The translations under genes were made by a program, and so were the position numbers. From assembly GCA_030247575.1 (NCBI GenBank), contig JAOTRV010000034.1, positions 1 through 41,822 of the forward strand: a DNA stretch of 41,822 nt, written 5' to 3'. Positions 25,138 to 32,710 of the stretch are shown piece by piece. This stretch comes from Sulfuritalea sp. Lineage in GTDB: Bacteria > Pseudomonadota > Gammaproteobacteria > Burkholderiales > Rhodocyclaceae. How positions within the stretch are numbered: position 1 is the first letter of the stretch; each line of letters starts with the position of its first letter. The notes beneath the pieces were generated by a model. It worked only from the letters and a program-made list of their open reading frames with translations. It was not told the origin of the DNA and did no database searches.

Positions 25138-25710
25138 ATGGATACCGTCAGTCTCGCTAACCACTTTCTGATCGCCATGCCCGCCATGGCCGACCCGAAT
25201 TTTTCCCGCACGCTGACCTACATCTGCGAACACAACGCAGAGGGCGCGATCGGCATCATCATCAATCGCCCGATGGAAATGAGTCTTGCCGGGCTGTTCG
25301 ACCGGGTCAGCATTCCTCTCGAAGACGAACAGATAGAGGCACGCTTTGCCGGCCTGCCGGTGTATTTCGGCGGACCGGTGCAGACCGATCGGGGCTTCGT
25401 GCTGCATCGTCCCGCCGGAGAATGGCAGTCTTCGCTCAATGTCAGCGAGCGCATCGCGCTGACCAGCTCACGCGACATCCTTCAGGCCATGGGCAGCACT
25501 GGCGAGCCCGCCGAAGTGCTGGTCAGCCTCGGCTATGCCGGCTGGACTGCCGGCCAGCTGGAGTGGGAGTTGTCGCAAAACGCCTGGCTGACCGTGGAGG
25601 CCGATGTCGGCATCATTTTCGGCATGCCTCCCGAAGAGCGGCTGCCGGCGGCCATGCAATTGCTCGGCGTGGATTTTGCGAATCTTTCCGAAGTCGCCGG
25701 TCATGCCTGA
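25138..25710 (+). CDS. yqgE: YqgE/AlgH family protein (UPF0301)
   Basis: The 190-aa cytoplasmic protein matches UPF0301 over its length: [59 protein letters not shown], and [20 protein letters not shown]. In pseudomonads AlgH was linked to alginate regulation, but a general function is not established. It overlaps ruvX by eight bases, the usual arrangement. A TACAAT -10 candidate stands at 25120-25125, without a clear -35. Confidence 0.93.
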   Translation: MDTVSLANHFLIAMPAMADPNFSRTLTYICEHNAEGAIGIIINRPMEMSLAGLFDRVSIPLEDEQIEARFAGLPVYFGGPVQTDRGFVLHRPAGEWQSSLNVSERIALTSSRDILQAMGSTGEPAEVLVSLGYAGWTAGQLEWELSQNAWLTVEADVGIIFGMPPEERLPAAMQLLGVDFANLSEVAGHA

Positions 25711-26158
25711 GGCCAGCGGCTCGGTGCTCGCCTTCGATTTCGGCATCAAGCGTATCGGCGTCGCCATCGGCACGCTGTTGGGCGCCGGACAGTCGGGGCC
25801 GGCGCGCGCGCTGACCACCATCGCCGGCGAGGTCACCGACGCCCGCTTCGCCGCCATCGCCGCGCTGATCGCCGAGTGGCAGCCGGTGCTGCTGCTGGTC
25901 GGCCGGCCCCTGAACGACGACGGCACGCCGCATGAAATGACCGCCCGTTGCGAGCGCTTCGCCAACCAGTTGCGCGGCCGCTTCCGCCTTCCGGTCGAGG
26001 ACGTCGACGAGCGCTTCAGTTCGACCGAAGCCGATGCAAACCTGCGCCAGCGCGGCTTGTCCTGGCAACAGCGCAAGACGCAGGTCGACGCCGAAGCCGC
26101 ACTCATCATTCTCCAAAGCTGGTTCGACCTCCATGCCCGTAGCCACTCACCTGCCTGA
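25703..26158 (+). CDS. ruvX: Putative pre-16S rRNA nuclease / Holliday junction resolvase-like RuvX (YqgF)
   Basis: YqgF proteins have an RNase H fold and are implicated in 5' maturation of 16S rRNA. The 151-aa product carries [15 protein letters not shown] with the first catalytic Asp, [12 protein letters not shown], then [11 protein letters not shown] with the second acidic site and a C-terminal [12 protein letters not shown] with the third Asp. Length and motifs are normal. It overlaps yqgE by eight bases and pyrR by 26 bases, so the block is transcribed as one unit. Confidence 0.93.
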   Translation: MPEASGSVLAFDFGIKRIGVAIGTLLGAGQSGPARALTTIAGEVTDARFAAIAALIAEWQPVLLLVGRPLNDDGTPHEMTARCERFANQLRGRFRLPVEDVDERFSSTEADANLRQRGLSWQQRKTQVDAEAALIILQSWFDLHARSHSPA

Positions 26159-26642
26159 CGCCGAAGCCCTTTGCGCGGCCCTTGCCGACGCCATGCGGCC
26201 CCATGTCGATCCGGCCAGGGCGGCCCTGGTCGGCATTCATACCGGCGGCGTCTGGGTCGCCGCGCGCCTGCATGCCGCGCTGGGCCTGAAGATCCCGCCC
26301 GGCTCGATCGACGTGTCCTTCTATCGCGACGACTTCAGCCAGCGCGGCCTGCACGCCAATGCCAAGACGTCGCAGATTCCCTTCGATGTCGAAGGGGCGC
26401 ACATCGTCATCGTCGATGACGTGCTGCACACCGGCCGCACCATCCGCGCCGCGATGAACGAGCTGTTCGATTACGGCCGGCCGGCACGCATCGACCTTGC
26501 CGTGCTGACCGATCGCGGCGGGCGTGAACTGCCCATCGCTCCGACATTTTCTCCGCATTCGCTGAGCTTGCCTGCCGCGCAGATTCTGGCGCTGGAGCGG
26601 GCCGACGACGGCAGGCTTTCCTTCCGGTTGATCGAAAAATGA
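26133..26642 (+). CDS. pyrR: PyrR bifunctional protein (uracil phosphoribosyltransferase / pyr regulator family)
   Basis: The 169-aa product is a type I phosphoribosyltransferase with the PRPP loop [13 protein letters not shown] (residues 91-103) and [12 protein letters not shown]. PyrR converts uracil and PRPP to UMP; in Firmicutes it is also an RNA-binding attenuation factor. No PyrR-type anti-antiterminator leader is seen here, so in this organism the gene may be mainly enzymatic or regulate differently. ATG 26133 lies inside the ruvX 3' end, and the stop overlaps the pyrB start (ATGA). Confidence 0.92.
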   Translation: MPVATHLPDAEALCAALADAMRPHVDPARAALVGIHTGGVWVAARLHAALGLKIPPGSIDVSFYRDDFSQRGLHANAKTSQIPFDVEGAHIVIVDDVLHTGRTIRAAMNELFDYGRPARIDLAVLTDRGGRELPIAPTFSPHSLSLPAAQILALERADDGRLSFRLIEK

Positions 26643-27616
26643 GCGCATTCGGCAAGCAACCCAATCCACAGCTCAACAGTCACGGCGAGCTGCAGCATCT
26701 GTTGACCATCGAGGGATTGCCGCGCGAGATGCTGCTGCGCATCCTCGACACCGCGGCGCCGTTTTCCGAAGTCGCCGAACGCGAAGTCAAGAAAGTGCCG
26801 CTGCTGCGCGGCAAGAGCGTGTTCAACCTGTTCTTCGAGAATTCGACGCGCACCCGCACCACGTTCGAGATCGCGGCGAAGCGGCTTTCCGCCGACGTCA
26901 TCAATCTCAACATCAGCACCTCCTCGGCGAACAAGGGTGAAACCCTGCTCGACACGGCGGACAATCTCGCCGCGATGCAGGCCGACATGTTCGTCGTGCG
27001 CCATGCCTCGTCCGGCGCGCCCCACCTGCTCGCGCAGCACCTGGCGGCGACCGGACGCGACCACATCCACGTGGTGAACGCCGGCGACGGCCGTCACGCG
27101 CATCCGACGCAGGGTCTGCTCGACATGTACACCATCCGCCACTACAAGACGGATTTCAGCCAGCTCACCGTCGCCATCGTCGGCGACGTGCTGCATTCGC
27201 GCGTGGCGCGCAGCCAGATCCACGCCCTGACCACGCTCGGCGTGCCCGAAGTGCGCGTCATCGCGCCCAAGACCCTGCTGCCGACCGGCATCGAACGTCT
27301 CGGCGTGCGGGTGTTCAACGACATGCGCGAAGGCCTGCGCGGGGTCGACGTGGTCATGATGCTGCGCCTGCAGAACGAGCGCATGCAGGGCGCGCTGCTG
27401 CCCTCGACGCAGGAATACTTCAAGTCCTACGGCCTCACGCCGGAAAAGCTCTCGCTGGCGAAACCCGACGCCATCGTGATGCATCCGGGACCGATGAATC
27501 GCGGCGTCGAAATCGATTCCGCGGTGGCCGACGGCGGCCAGGCCGTGATCCTGCCGCAGGTCACTTTCGGCATCGCGGTGCGCATGGCGGTGATGGCCAT
27601 GCTCGCGGGAAATTGA
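26639..27616 (+). CDS. pyrB: Aspartate carbamoyltransferase catalytic chain
   Basis: PyrB joins carbamoyl phosphate and aspartate, the first committed step of pyrimidine synthesis. The 325-aa product contains the carbamoyl phosphate motif S69-T-R-T-R ([13 protein letters not shown]), [12 protein letters not shown] and [12 protein letters not shown]. The N-terminal extension of about 20 residues before the domain is typical of class A (Pseudomonas-type) enzymes, which form a complex with a dihydroorotase-like PyrC' chain; such a chain is encoded next. Between them lies three-hairpin element copy B. Confidence 0.95.
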   Translation: MSAFGKQPNPQLNSHGELQHLLTIEGLPREMLLRILDTAAPFSEVAEREVKKVPLLRGKSVFNLFFENSTRTRTTFEIAAKRLSADVINLNISTSSANKGETLLDTADNLAAMQADMFVVRHASSGAPHLLAQHLAATGRDHIHVVNAGDGRHAHPTQGLLDMYTIRHYKTDFSQLTVAIVGDVLHSRVARSQIHALTTLGVPEVRVIAPKTLLPTGIERLGVRVFNDMREGLRGVDVVMMLRLQNERMQGALLPSTQEYFKSYGLTPEKLSLAKPDAIVMHPGPMNRGVEIDSAVADGGQAVILPQVTFGIAVRMAVMAMLAGN

Positions 27617-27634
27617 TGAGTACCTTTCCCCCAT

Positions 27635-27731
27635 CCCCCTTCCCGTGGAAGGGGGTGACTTTGGTTCGCGGGCTATGCCCGCTCCGTAGTGTTGGCTGGC
27701 TGCCTCCTTGGGGCGGCCCGGCGGAGGCAGC
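27635..27731 (+). promoter_or_regulatory. Intercistronic three-hairpin element, copy B (before pyrC')
   Basis: This is the clearest copy. Hairpin 1: CCCCCTTCC (27635-27643) with GGAAGGGGG (27647-27655). Linker: TGACTTT, then GGTTC (27663-27667). Hairpin 2: GCGGGC-TAT-GCCCGC (27668-27682). Then TCCG and a spacer ending TTGGCTG. Hairpin 3: GCTGCCTCC (27699-27707) with GGAGGCAGC (27723-27731), perfect 9 bp, enclosing TTGGGGCGGCCCGGC. ATG of pyrC' follows at once at 27732, so GGAGG is the only Shine-Dalgarno and it is fully paired when the hairpin forms. Confidence 0.75.
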
Positions 27732-29024
27732 ATGAAAATCCATATCAAGAACGGCCGCCTGATCGACCCGGCGAGCAAGACCGACAAGGCGCTCGATCTG
27801 TTCATCGCCGCGGGGCGAATCGTCGGCGTCGGCAACGCGCCGGCCGGCTGGGGTGTGGATGGAGCCAACAGCGTGCTCGATGCGACGGGCTGCATCGTCT
27901 GTCCCGGCCTGGTCGATCTGGCGGCACGGCTGCGCGAGCCGGGCTTCGAATACCGCGCCACGCTCGAATCCGAAATGGCGGCTGCCGCCGCCGGCGGCGT
28001 AACGTCGCTGGCGTGCCCGCCCGATACCGACCCGGTGCTGGACGAGCCGGGACTGGTGGAAATGCTGACCCACCGGGCACGGCTGCCCGAGTTCGCCCAT
28101 GTGCATCCGGTGGGCGCCTTGACCACGCAACTGGAAGGCAAGGCTCTGACCGAAATGGCGGAGCTCTCCGAGGCCGGTTGCGTCGCCTTTGGCCAGGCCA
28201 ATCGCGCCATCGTCGACACCCAGGTGCTGCTGCGCGCCATGATGTACGCGGCGACCTTCGATTTTCCCGTGTGGTTGCAGGCGCAGGATCCGTTTCTTGC
28301 CAGGAAGGGCGTTGCCCACGACGGCGAAGTCGCTGCCCGGCTGGGGCTGGCCGGCATTCCGGTGGCAGCGGAAACCATCGCGCTGGCGACCATTCTGCAT
28401 CTGGCCCGCGAGACCGGCGCACGGGTGCACGTGACGCGCATCTCGTCGGCCGCCGGCGTCGAGATGATCGTCGCCGCCCGCGCCGCCGGAATTGCGGTGA
28501 CCTGCGACGTGGCGATACATCACCTGCATCTTTGCGAAATGGACCTCGGCTTCTTCGACGCGCACGCGCGCCTCGATCCGCCGCTGCGTTCGCAGCGCGA
28601 CCGCGACGCCTTGCGCGCGGGCCTGGCGTCGGGCGCGATCAACGCGCTGTGTTCCGACCACACGCCGGTCGATGACGACGGCAAGCAGATGCCCTTCGAT
28701 GAAGCCGAAGTCGGCGCCACCGGGCTCGAACTGCTGCTGCCGCTGACACTCAAGTGGGCGCGGGAAATGAAGCTGCCGCTGGTGACGGCGTTGGCGCGCG
28801 TGACCGCGGACCCGGCGCGCATCCTCGGCGTCAAGGCCGGCAGCCTGGGCCTGGGCGCCGCCGCCGACATCTGCGTGTTCGACCCGGTCGCCGAATACCG
28901 GGTCAGCCGCGAGAACCTCAGAAGCCAGGGCAAGAACACGCCGTTCCTCGGCTACGACTTCCCCGGCCGTGTGCGCTACACGCTGATCGACGGCCACCTG
29001 GCTTTCGACGGCACGCTGAGTTAG
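27732..29024 (+). CDS. pyrC': Dihydroorotase-like protein PyrC' (probably non-catalytic ATCase partner)
   Basis: The 430-aa protein is a class I dihydroorotase homologue from the amidohydrolase family, but key metal ligands are missing. The D-x-H-x-H motif reads D62-L-A64-A-R66 before LREPG; the region that normally supplies a histidine reads QAQDPF; and HVTR stands where H-x-x-H is expected. SDHTPVD near the C-terminus is kept. In pseudomonads such an inactive PyrC' chain is needed to assemble active aspartate carbamoyltransferase, and the position after pyrB fits this. A separate active dihydroorotase should exist elsewhere. ATG 27732 is chosen because it directly follows the structured ribosome-binding site. 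The stop overlaps the convergent yggU stop. Confidence 0.88.
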   Translation: MKIHIKNGRLIDPASKTDKALDLFIAAGRIVGVGNAPAGWGVDGANSVLDATGCIVCPGLVDLAARLREPGFEYRATLESEMAAAAAGGVTSLACPPDTDPVLDEPGLVEMLTHRARLPEFAHVHPVGALTTQLEGKALTEMAELSEAGCVAFGQANRAIVDTQVLLRAMMYAATFDFPVWLQAQDPFLARKGVAHDGEVAARLGLAGIPVAAETIALATILHLARETGARVHVTRISSAAGVEMIVAARAAGIAVTCDVAIHHLHLCEMDLGFFDAHARLDPPLRSQRDRDALRAGLASGAINALCSDHTPVDDDGKQMPFDEAEVGATGLELLLPLTLKWAREMKLPLVTALARVTADPARILGVKAGSLGLGAAADICVFDPVAEYRVSRENLRSQGKNTPFLGYDFPGRVRYTLIDGHLAFDGTLS

Positions 29025-29308
29025 ACGCCGAGCCGCTCCCTCACCACCGACGGCTCGACGCCGTCGATGCGCACCCGCTTGGCGCGGGACGCGTCGCCGC
29101 TGATCAGCTCGATGGCGGCTTTCGCGACGCCGAGCCGCTCGGCCAGAAACGCGATCAGGCCGGCATTGGCCTTGCCATCGACCGGCGGCGCGGCAAGGCG
29201 GATCTTCAGTGCTTCGCCGTGCAGGCCCGCCACTTCGGTTTTCTTCGCTCCGGGCTGTATGTGCAGCCGCAGCGTCACGCCTTTGCCGTCGGCGACCAGC
29301 CAGCTCAT
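29021..29308 (-). CDS. yggU: YggU family protein (DUF167)
   Basis: The 95-aa cytoplasmic protein matches DUF167 closely: VTLRLHIQPGAKKTEVAGLHG, then LKIRLAAPPVDGKANAGLIAFLAERLGV and the GDASRAKRVRI section. Its function is unknown. ATG 29308 overlaps the yggT stop (ATGA). Its stop and the stop of the convergent pyrC' share four bases (TTAG, 29021-29024), so no terminator space exists between the two operons. Confidence 0.93.
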   Translation of the reverse strand: MSWLVADGKGVTLRLHIQPGAKKTEVAGLHGEALKIRLAAPPVDGKANAGLIAFLAERLGVAKAAIELISGDASRAKRVRIDGVEPSVVRERLGV

Positions 29309-29883
29309 GACATGAGTATCAGCGGCATCACGCTCTGGCGCAGGCTGGCGATCACGAACAGGCCGATTTGCAGCACCAGCAGCAAGGCCAGCGGGGACAG
29401 GTCGACGCCGCCCACGGGAGGAATGAAGCGGCGAAACGGCCGTAGCAGCGGCCGCGTCAGCGTGTTGAATACATCGGCCAGCGGCGCATAGGGGTTCACC
29501 CAGGAGAACACCGCGGAAACGATCACGGCGCCGATCACCAGATACAGGCCCGTCTTCGCCACCTCGAGCAGCGCCAGCAAGGCAACCACGAGAGTAGGCG
29601 CTGGCGACACGGCGGACAGCACGCCCGAGAATCCCAGCGCCGTGCCCTGATATACCACCTGCCAGAGCCAGGCCAGCAGCAGGCTCGCCATGTCGAGACC
29701 GAACAGGCCGGGAACCAGGCGGCGCACCGGTCGCACCATCCAGTCGGTGACGGCGACGATGAATTGCCCCAGCGGGTTGCGGAACGGAGTGCGCGCCCAT
29801 TGCATCGCGAAGCGCACCAGCAGGGCCAGCGTCAGGAAGCTGCAAACGGTATCGAGGATGAAGAGGAATATCTGCGCCAGCAT
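29305..29883 (-). CDS. yggT: YggT family membrane protein
   Basis: The 192-aa inner-membrane protein consists of two YggT repeats. Each has a hydrophobic helix pair with the pattern F-x-x-P-x-x-R-R: NPLGQFIVAVTDWMVRPVRR in the first half and NPYAPLADVFNTLTRPLLRPF with FRRFIPPVGGVDLSPL in the second. YggT proteins are linked to osmotic stress and cell-envelope processes, without a defined activity. It overlaps proC by one base and yggU by four, forming yggS-proC-yggT-yggU. Confidence 0.92.
   Translation of the reverse strand: MLAQIFLFILDTVCSFLTLALLVRFAMQWARTPFRNPLGQFIVAVTDWMVRPVRRLVPGLFGLDMASLLLAWLWQVVYQGTALGFSGVLSAVSPAPTLVVALLALLEVAKTGLYLVIGAVIVSAVFSWVNPYAPLADVFNTLTRPLLRPFRRFIPPVGGVDLSPLALLLVLQIGLFVIASLRQSVMPLILMS
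29591..29614 (+). repeat. 24-bp dispersed repeat, copy 4 (inside yggT)
   Basis: It begins AGAGTAGG and ends with CGCTGGCGACACGGCG, a core identical to copy 3; 21 of 24 positions match overall. On the coding (minus) strand it encodes A-V-S-P-A-P-T between two membrane helices of YggT. Confidence 0.6.
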
Positions 29884-30695
29884 CAGTCTTTGCCCAGGAT
29901 ATCGCCCAGTTCGCGGCCCCGTGACTGGGCGGCCTTGATCCCGGCTTCGATGGCGGCGGCGATGCCGCCGGCCTCGAAGGAGAGCAGGGCGGCTTCGGTG
30001 GTGCCGCCCTTGGAGGTGACTCGCTGACGCAGGGTCGACAGCGACTCGCTGCTTTGGGCGGCCAGCTTCGCCGCACCGGCAAAGGTCTCGATACTGATCC
30101 GGCGCGCCGTGTCGGCATCGAAGCCGAGATCGAGGGCGGCCTTTTCCATGGCTTCGAGAAAATAGAAGACATAGCCGGGACCGCTGCCCGAAACGGCGGT
30201 GACGGCGTCCATCTGGTCCTCGTCGTTCACCCAGAAGGTGCTGCCGACGGTGCGCAGGAGGTTCTCGGCGTTGTCCCGTCCGTCCTGGTTGACCCCCGGA
30301 GCGGCGTAGAGGCCGGTGACGCCGGCGCTGATCAGGGCCGGCGTGTTGGGCATGGTGCGGACCAGGTGGGGATAGCCGCCCAGCCAGCGCGAGATGTCGG
30401 CCAGGCGCATGCCGGCGGCGATGCTGACGATCAGTTGCGCGTTCAGCTTGCCGACCAGCGGGGCGACCGCTTCGCGCATCTGCTGCGGCTTTACCGCCAG
30501 CACCAGGACATGGCAGTCCAGCGCGGCGGCATCCACGGCCGCCGTGCAGCGCACGCCGAAACGCTCGGCGAGGGTGTCGCGGGCGTCCGCAAAAGGCTCG
30601 ACGACCTGGATCGCCGATGCCGGAAAACCCTCCCGATAGAGTCCGCTGATGAGTGCGATGGCCATGTTGCCACCGCCGATGAAGGTGATTTTCAT
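29883..30695 (-). CDS. proC: Pyrroline-5-carboxylate reductase
   Basis: ProC reduces pyrroline-5-carboxylate to proline with NAD(P)H. The 270-aa product has the Rossmann motif FIGGGNMAIALI at its start, LAVKPQQM, HLVRTMPNTPALI, and the C-terminal signature region (VSGSGPGYVFYFLEAM, VTSKGGTTEAAL). ATG 30695 is chosen because it follows three-hairpin element copy C, whose GGAG strand ends four bases before it; a longer frame would begin inside the element. Between yggS and proC lies only this element. Confidence 0.95.
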   Translation of the reverse strand: MKITFIGGGNMAIALISGLYREGFPASAIQVVEPFADARDTLAERFGVRCTAAVDAAALDCHVLVLAVKPQQMREAVAPLVGKLNAQLIVSIAAGMRLADISRWLGGYPHLVRTMPNTPALISAGVTGLYAAPGVNQDGRDNAENLLRTVGSTFWVNDEDQMDAVTAVSGSGPGYVFYFLEAMEKAALDLGFDADTARRISIETFAGAAKLAAQSSESLSTLRQRVTSKGGTTEAALLSFEAGGIAAAIEAGIKAAQSRGRELGDILGKD

Positions 30696-30794
30696 GTCGT
30701 CGTCTCCGCTGGGCCGCCCCAAGGAGACGACCAGTCAATAAATCGGAGCAAGCATAGCTTGCGAACCGTAGTCATCCCCTTCCATGGGAAGGGG
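30696..30794 (-). promoter_or_regulatory. Intercistronic three-hairpin element, copy C (before proC)
   Basis: Read on the minus strand: hairpin 1 is CCCCTTCC (30794-30787) with GGAAGGGG (30783-30776). Linker TGACTAC and GGTTC follow, then hairpin 2 GCAAGC-TAT-GCTTGC (30762-30748), TCCG, and a spacer ending TTGACTG. Hairpin 3 is GTCGTCTCC (30731-30723) with GGAGACGAC (30707-30699), perfect 9 bp, with loop TTGGGGCGGCCCAGC. The start codon of proC follows after three bases. Compared with copy B, stems 2 and 3 differ by paired, compensating changes. Confidence 0.75.
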
Positions 30795-30812
30795 GTTGGG
30801 GGGTAGGTCATA

Positions 30813-31499
30813 TCAATCCCGTTGTCCGAAGATTGCCGTGCCGACGCGCACCATGGTCGCGCCCTCCATTATCGCCGCCTCGAGGTCATCGCTCATGCCC
30901 ATCGACAGCGTGTCGAGCCGGAAATCCAGCTCCGCATTGATCCGCTCCAGTGTCCGCCGCAGCAGGGCGAATTGTCTCCGTTGGAGGGCGACGTCGGTCG
31001 TCGGTTCGGGGATCGCCATCAAGCCGCACAGGCACAGGCGCGGCAGCGTGCCGATGGCGGCAGCCAAGTCGATGCCCTGTTCCGGCGCGCAGCCGCTTTT
31101 GGAGGCCTCGCCCGAGACATTCACCTGCAGGCAGACGTTGAGCGGTGGCAGCGCCGCCGGGCGCTGCGCGGCCAGCCGTTCGGCAATTTTCAGGCGGTCC
31201 ACCGAGTGCACCCAGGCAAAGCCTTCGGCCACCGGCCGCGTCTTGTTGCTCTGCAAGGGTCCGATAAAATGCCATTCAAGATCGAGGTCGGCCAGTTGCG
31301 CCGCCTTTTCGGCTGCTTCCTGCAGGTAGTTCTCCCCGAATGCGCGCTGCCCCGCCGCAGTCGCCTCGCGCAAGCTGGCAGCGGGCCAGGTCTTGGAAAC
31401 GGCCAGCAATTGCACCGACTCCGTCGGTCGTCCGGCGGCGACGCAGGCAGCCGCAATGCGTGCACGCACAGCTTGCAAGTTGGCGGCGATTGATGTCAT
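30813..31499 (-). CDS. yggS: YggS family PLP-binding protein
   Basis: YggS (PLPBP) proteins bind pyridoxal phosphate without known enzyme activity and take part in vitamin B6 and amino-acid balance. The 228-aa single-barrel protein has the PLP lysine K36 in LLAVSKTWP, GENYLQEAAEKA, WHFIGPLQSNK, the LSMGMSDDLEAAI motif and the phosphate-binding end VRVGTAIFG. It is divergent from pilT with 46 bases between the start codons, an arrangement common in Proteobacteria, and heads the operon with proC, yggT and yggU. Confidence 0.95.
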   Translation of the reverse strand: MTSIAANLQAVRARIAAACVAAGRPTESVQLLAVSKTWPAASLREATAAGQRAFGENYLQEAAEKAAQLADLDLEWHFIGPLQSNKTRPVAEGFAWVHSVDRLKIAERLAAQRPAALPPLNVCLQVNVSGEASKSGCAPEQGIDLAAAIGTLPRLCLCGLMAIPEPTTDVALQRRQFALLRRTLERINAELDFRLDTLSMGMSDDLEAAIMEGATMVRVGTAIFGQRD

Positions 31500-31545
31500 A
31501 TAGCAACTTTAAAGCATAAAGCACCCCGCCTATAGGAAAGCGCTC

Positions 31546-32589
31546 ATGGACATCACCGAACTGCTCACTTTCGTCGTCAAGAACAAGGCCTCCGATCTGC
31601 ATCTTTCGTCCGGCCTGCCGCCCATGATCCGGGTCCACGGCGACATACGGCGCATCAATCTGCCGGCCATGGAGCACAAGGATGTGCATGCCATGATTTA
31701 CGACATCATGAACGACGGGCAGCGCAAGGTCTACGAGGAAAATCTCGAGTGCGACTTTTCCTTTGCCGTGCCCAATCTGGCCCGTTTCCGCGTCAATGCT
31801 TTCGTGCAGAACCGCGGTGCCGCGGCAGTGATGCGGACCATTCCGTCGAAGATCCTGTCGCTGGAAGAGTTGAAGGCGCCGAAGATTTTCGAGGAACTGG
31901 CGGACTATCCGCGCGGCCTGGTGCTGGTGACCGGACCGACCGGTTCCGGCAAGTCGACCACGCTGGCGGCGATGGTCAATCACAAGAACGACGTCGAATA
32001 CGGCCACATCCTGACGGTCGAGGACCCGATCGAATTCGTGCATGAATCGAAGAAGTGCCTGGTCAACCAGCGCGAGGTCGGGCCGCATACCCTGTCCTTC
32101 AACAACGCATTGCGCTCTGCGCTGCGCGAAGACCCTGACGTGATCCTGGTCGGCGAAATGCGCGACCTTGAAACCATCCGGCTGGCCATGTCCGGCGCCG
32201 AAACCGGTCACCTGGTATTCGGCACGCTGCACACCTCCTCGGCAGCGAAGACCATCGACCGTATCATCGACGTCTTCCCCGCCGCGGAAAAGGAAATGAT
32301 CCGCGCCATGTTGTCCGAGTCGCTGCGGGCGGTGATCTCGCAGACCCTGTGCAAGACCATGGACGGCACCGGCCGTGTTGCCGCGCACGAGATCATGGTC
32401 GGTACGCCGGCCATCCGCAACCTGATTCGCGAGGCCAAGGTGGCGCAGATGTATTCGGCGATCCAGACCGGGCAACAATTCGGCATGCAGACGCTGGACC
32501 AGAATCTGCAGGAGCTGGTCAAGAAAAAGATCATTTCCCCCGCCGAGGCCCGCAGCAAGGCCGCGAACAAGGACAATTTCCCGGGCTGA
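31546..32589 (+). CDS. pilT: Type IV pilus retraction ATPase PilT
   Basis: PilT is the hexameric cytoplasmic ATPase that depolymerises type IV pili and so powers twitching motility and DNA uptake. The 347-aa product has the N-terminal PAS-like domain (SDLHLSSGLPPMIRVHGDI), Walker A GPTGSGKST (residues 130-138), the Asp box, Walker B-type LVGEMRDLETI, the His box TGHLVFGTLHT and the PilT-specific AIRNLIRE motif near the end. The stop codon lies in the loop of a 25-bp hairpin, and pilU follows after 121 bases. Confidence 0.96.
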   Translation: MDITELLTFVVKNKASDLHLSSGLPPMIRVHGDIRRINLPAMEHKDVHAMIYDIMNDGQRKVYEENLECDFSFAVPNLARFRVNAFVQNRGAAAVMRTIPSKILSLEELKAPKIFEELADYPRGLVLVTGPTGSGKSTTLAAMVNHKNDVEYGHILTVEDPIEFVHESKKCLVNQREVGPHTLSFNNALRSALREDPDVILVGEMRDLETIRLAMSGAETGHLVFGTLHTSSAAKTIDRIIDVFPAAEKEMIRAMLSESLRAVISQTLCKTMDGTGRVAAHEIMVGTPAIRNLIREAKVAQMYSAIQTGQQFGMQTLDQNLQELVKKKIISPAEARSKAANKDNFPG

Positions 32590-32615
32590 TGCCCGGAAAT
32601 TTGTCCTTGTTCGCG
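32562..32615. other. 25-bp hairpin with the pilT stop codon in its loop
   Basis: The arms 32562-32586 and 32591-32615 are complementary at 23 of 25 positions. The left arm is the last eight pilT codons; the 4-base loop TGAT holds the stop codon 32587-32589. The right arm looks like an inverted copy of the coding end. No T-tract follows, so it is not a standard intrinsic terminator. It could limit 3' decay of pilT mRNA, mark a processing site, or weaken read-through into pilU. Confidence 0.7.
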
Positions 32616-32619
32616 AGTA

Positions 32620-32705
32620 ACGTCCACCCCTCCCGACCTCCCCTCCAGGGGACGTGACCAAGTTAGATCGCCGCTTTGCGGCTCTATTGTTTTGATTGAC
32701 GAGGT
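32620..32705 (+). promoter_or_regulatory. Possible degenerate copy D of the intercistronic element (before pilU)
   Basis: The order resembles copies A-C: a hairpin ending in GGGG (CCCC at 32640-32643 with GGGG at 32648-32651, or ACGTCC 32620-32625 with GGACGT 32650-32655), then TGAC, then GCCGC-TTT-GCGGC (32670-32682) followed by TC, then a spacer ending TTGACG and a GAGG Shine-Dalgarno. The third hairpin with the fixed loop is absent, and GTTAGATC replaces GGTTC. The match may be coincidental. Confidence 0.35.
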
Positions 32706-32710
32706 TTGCC

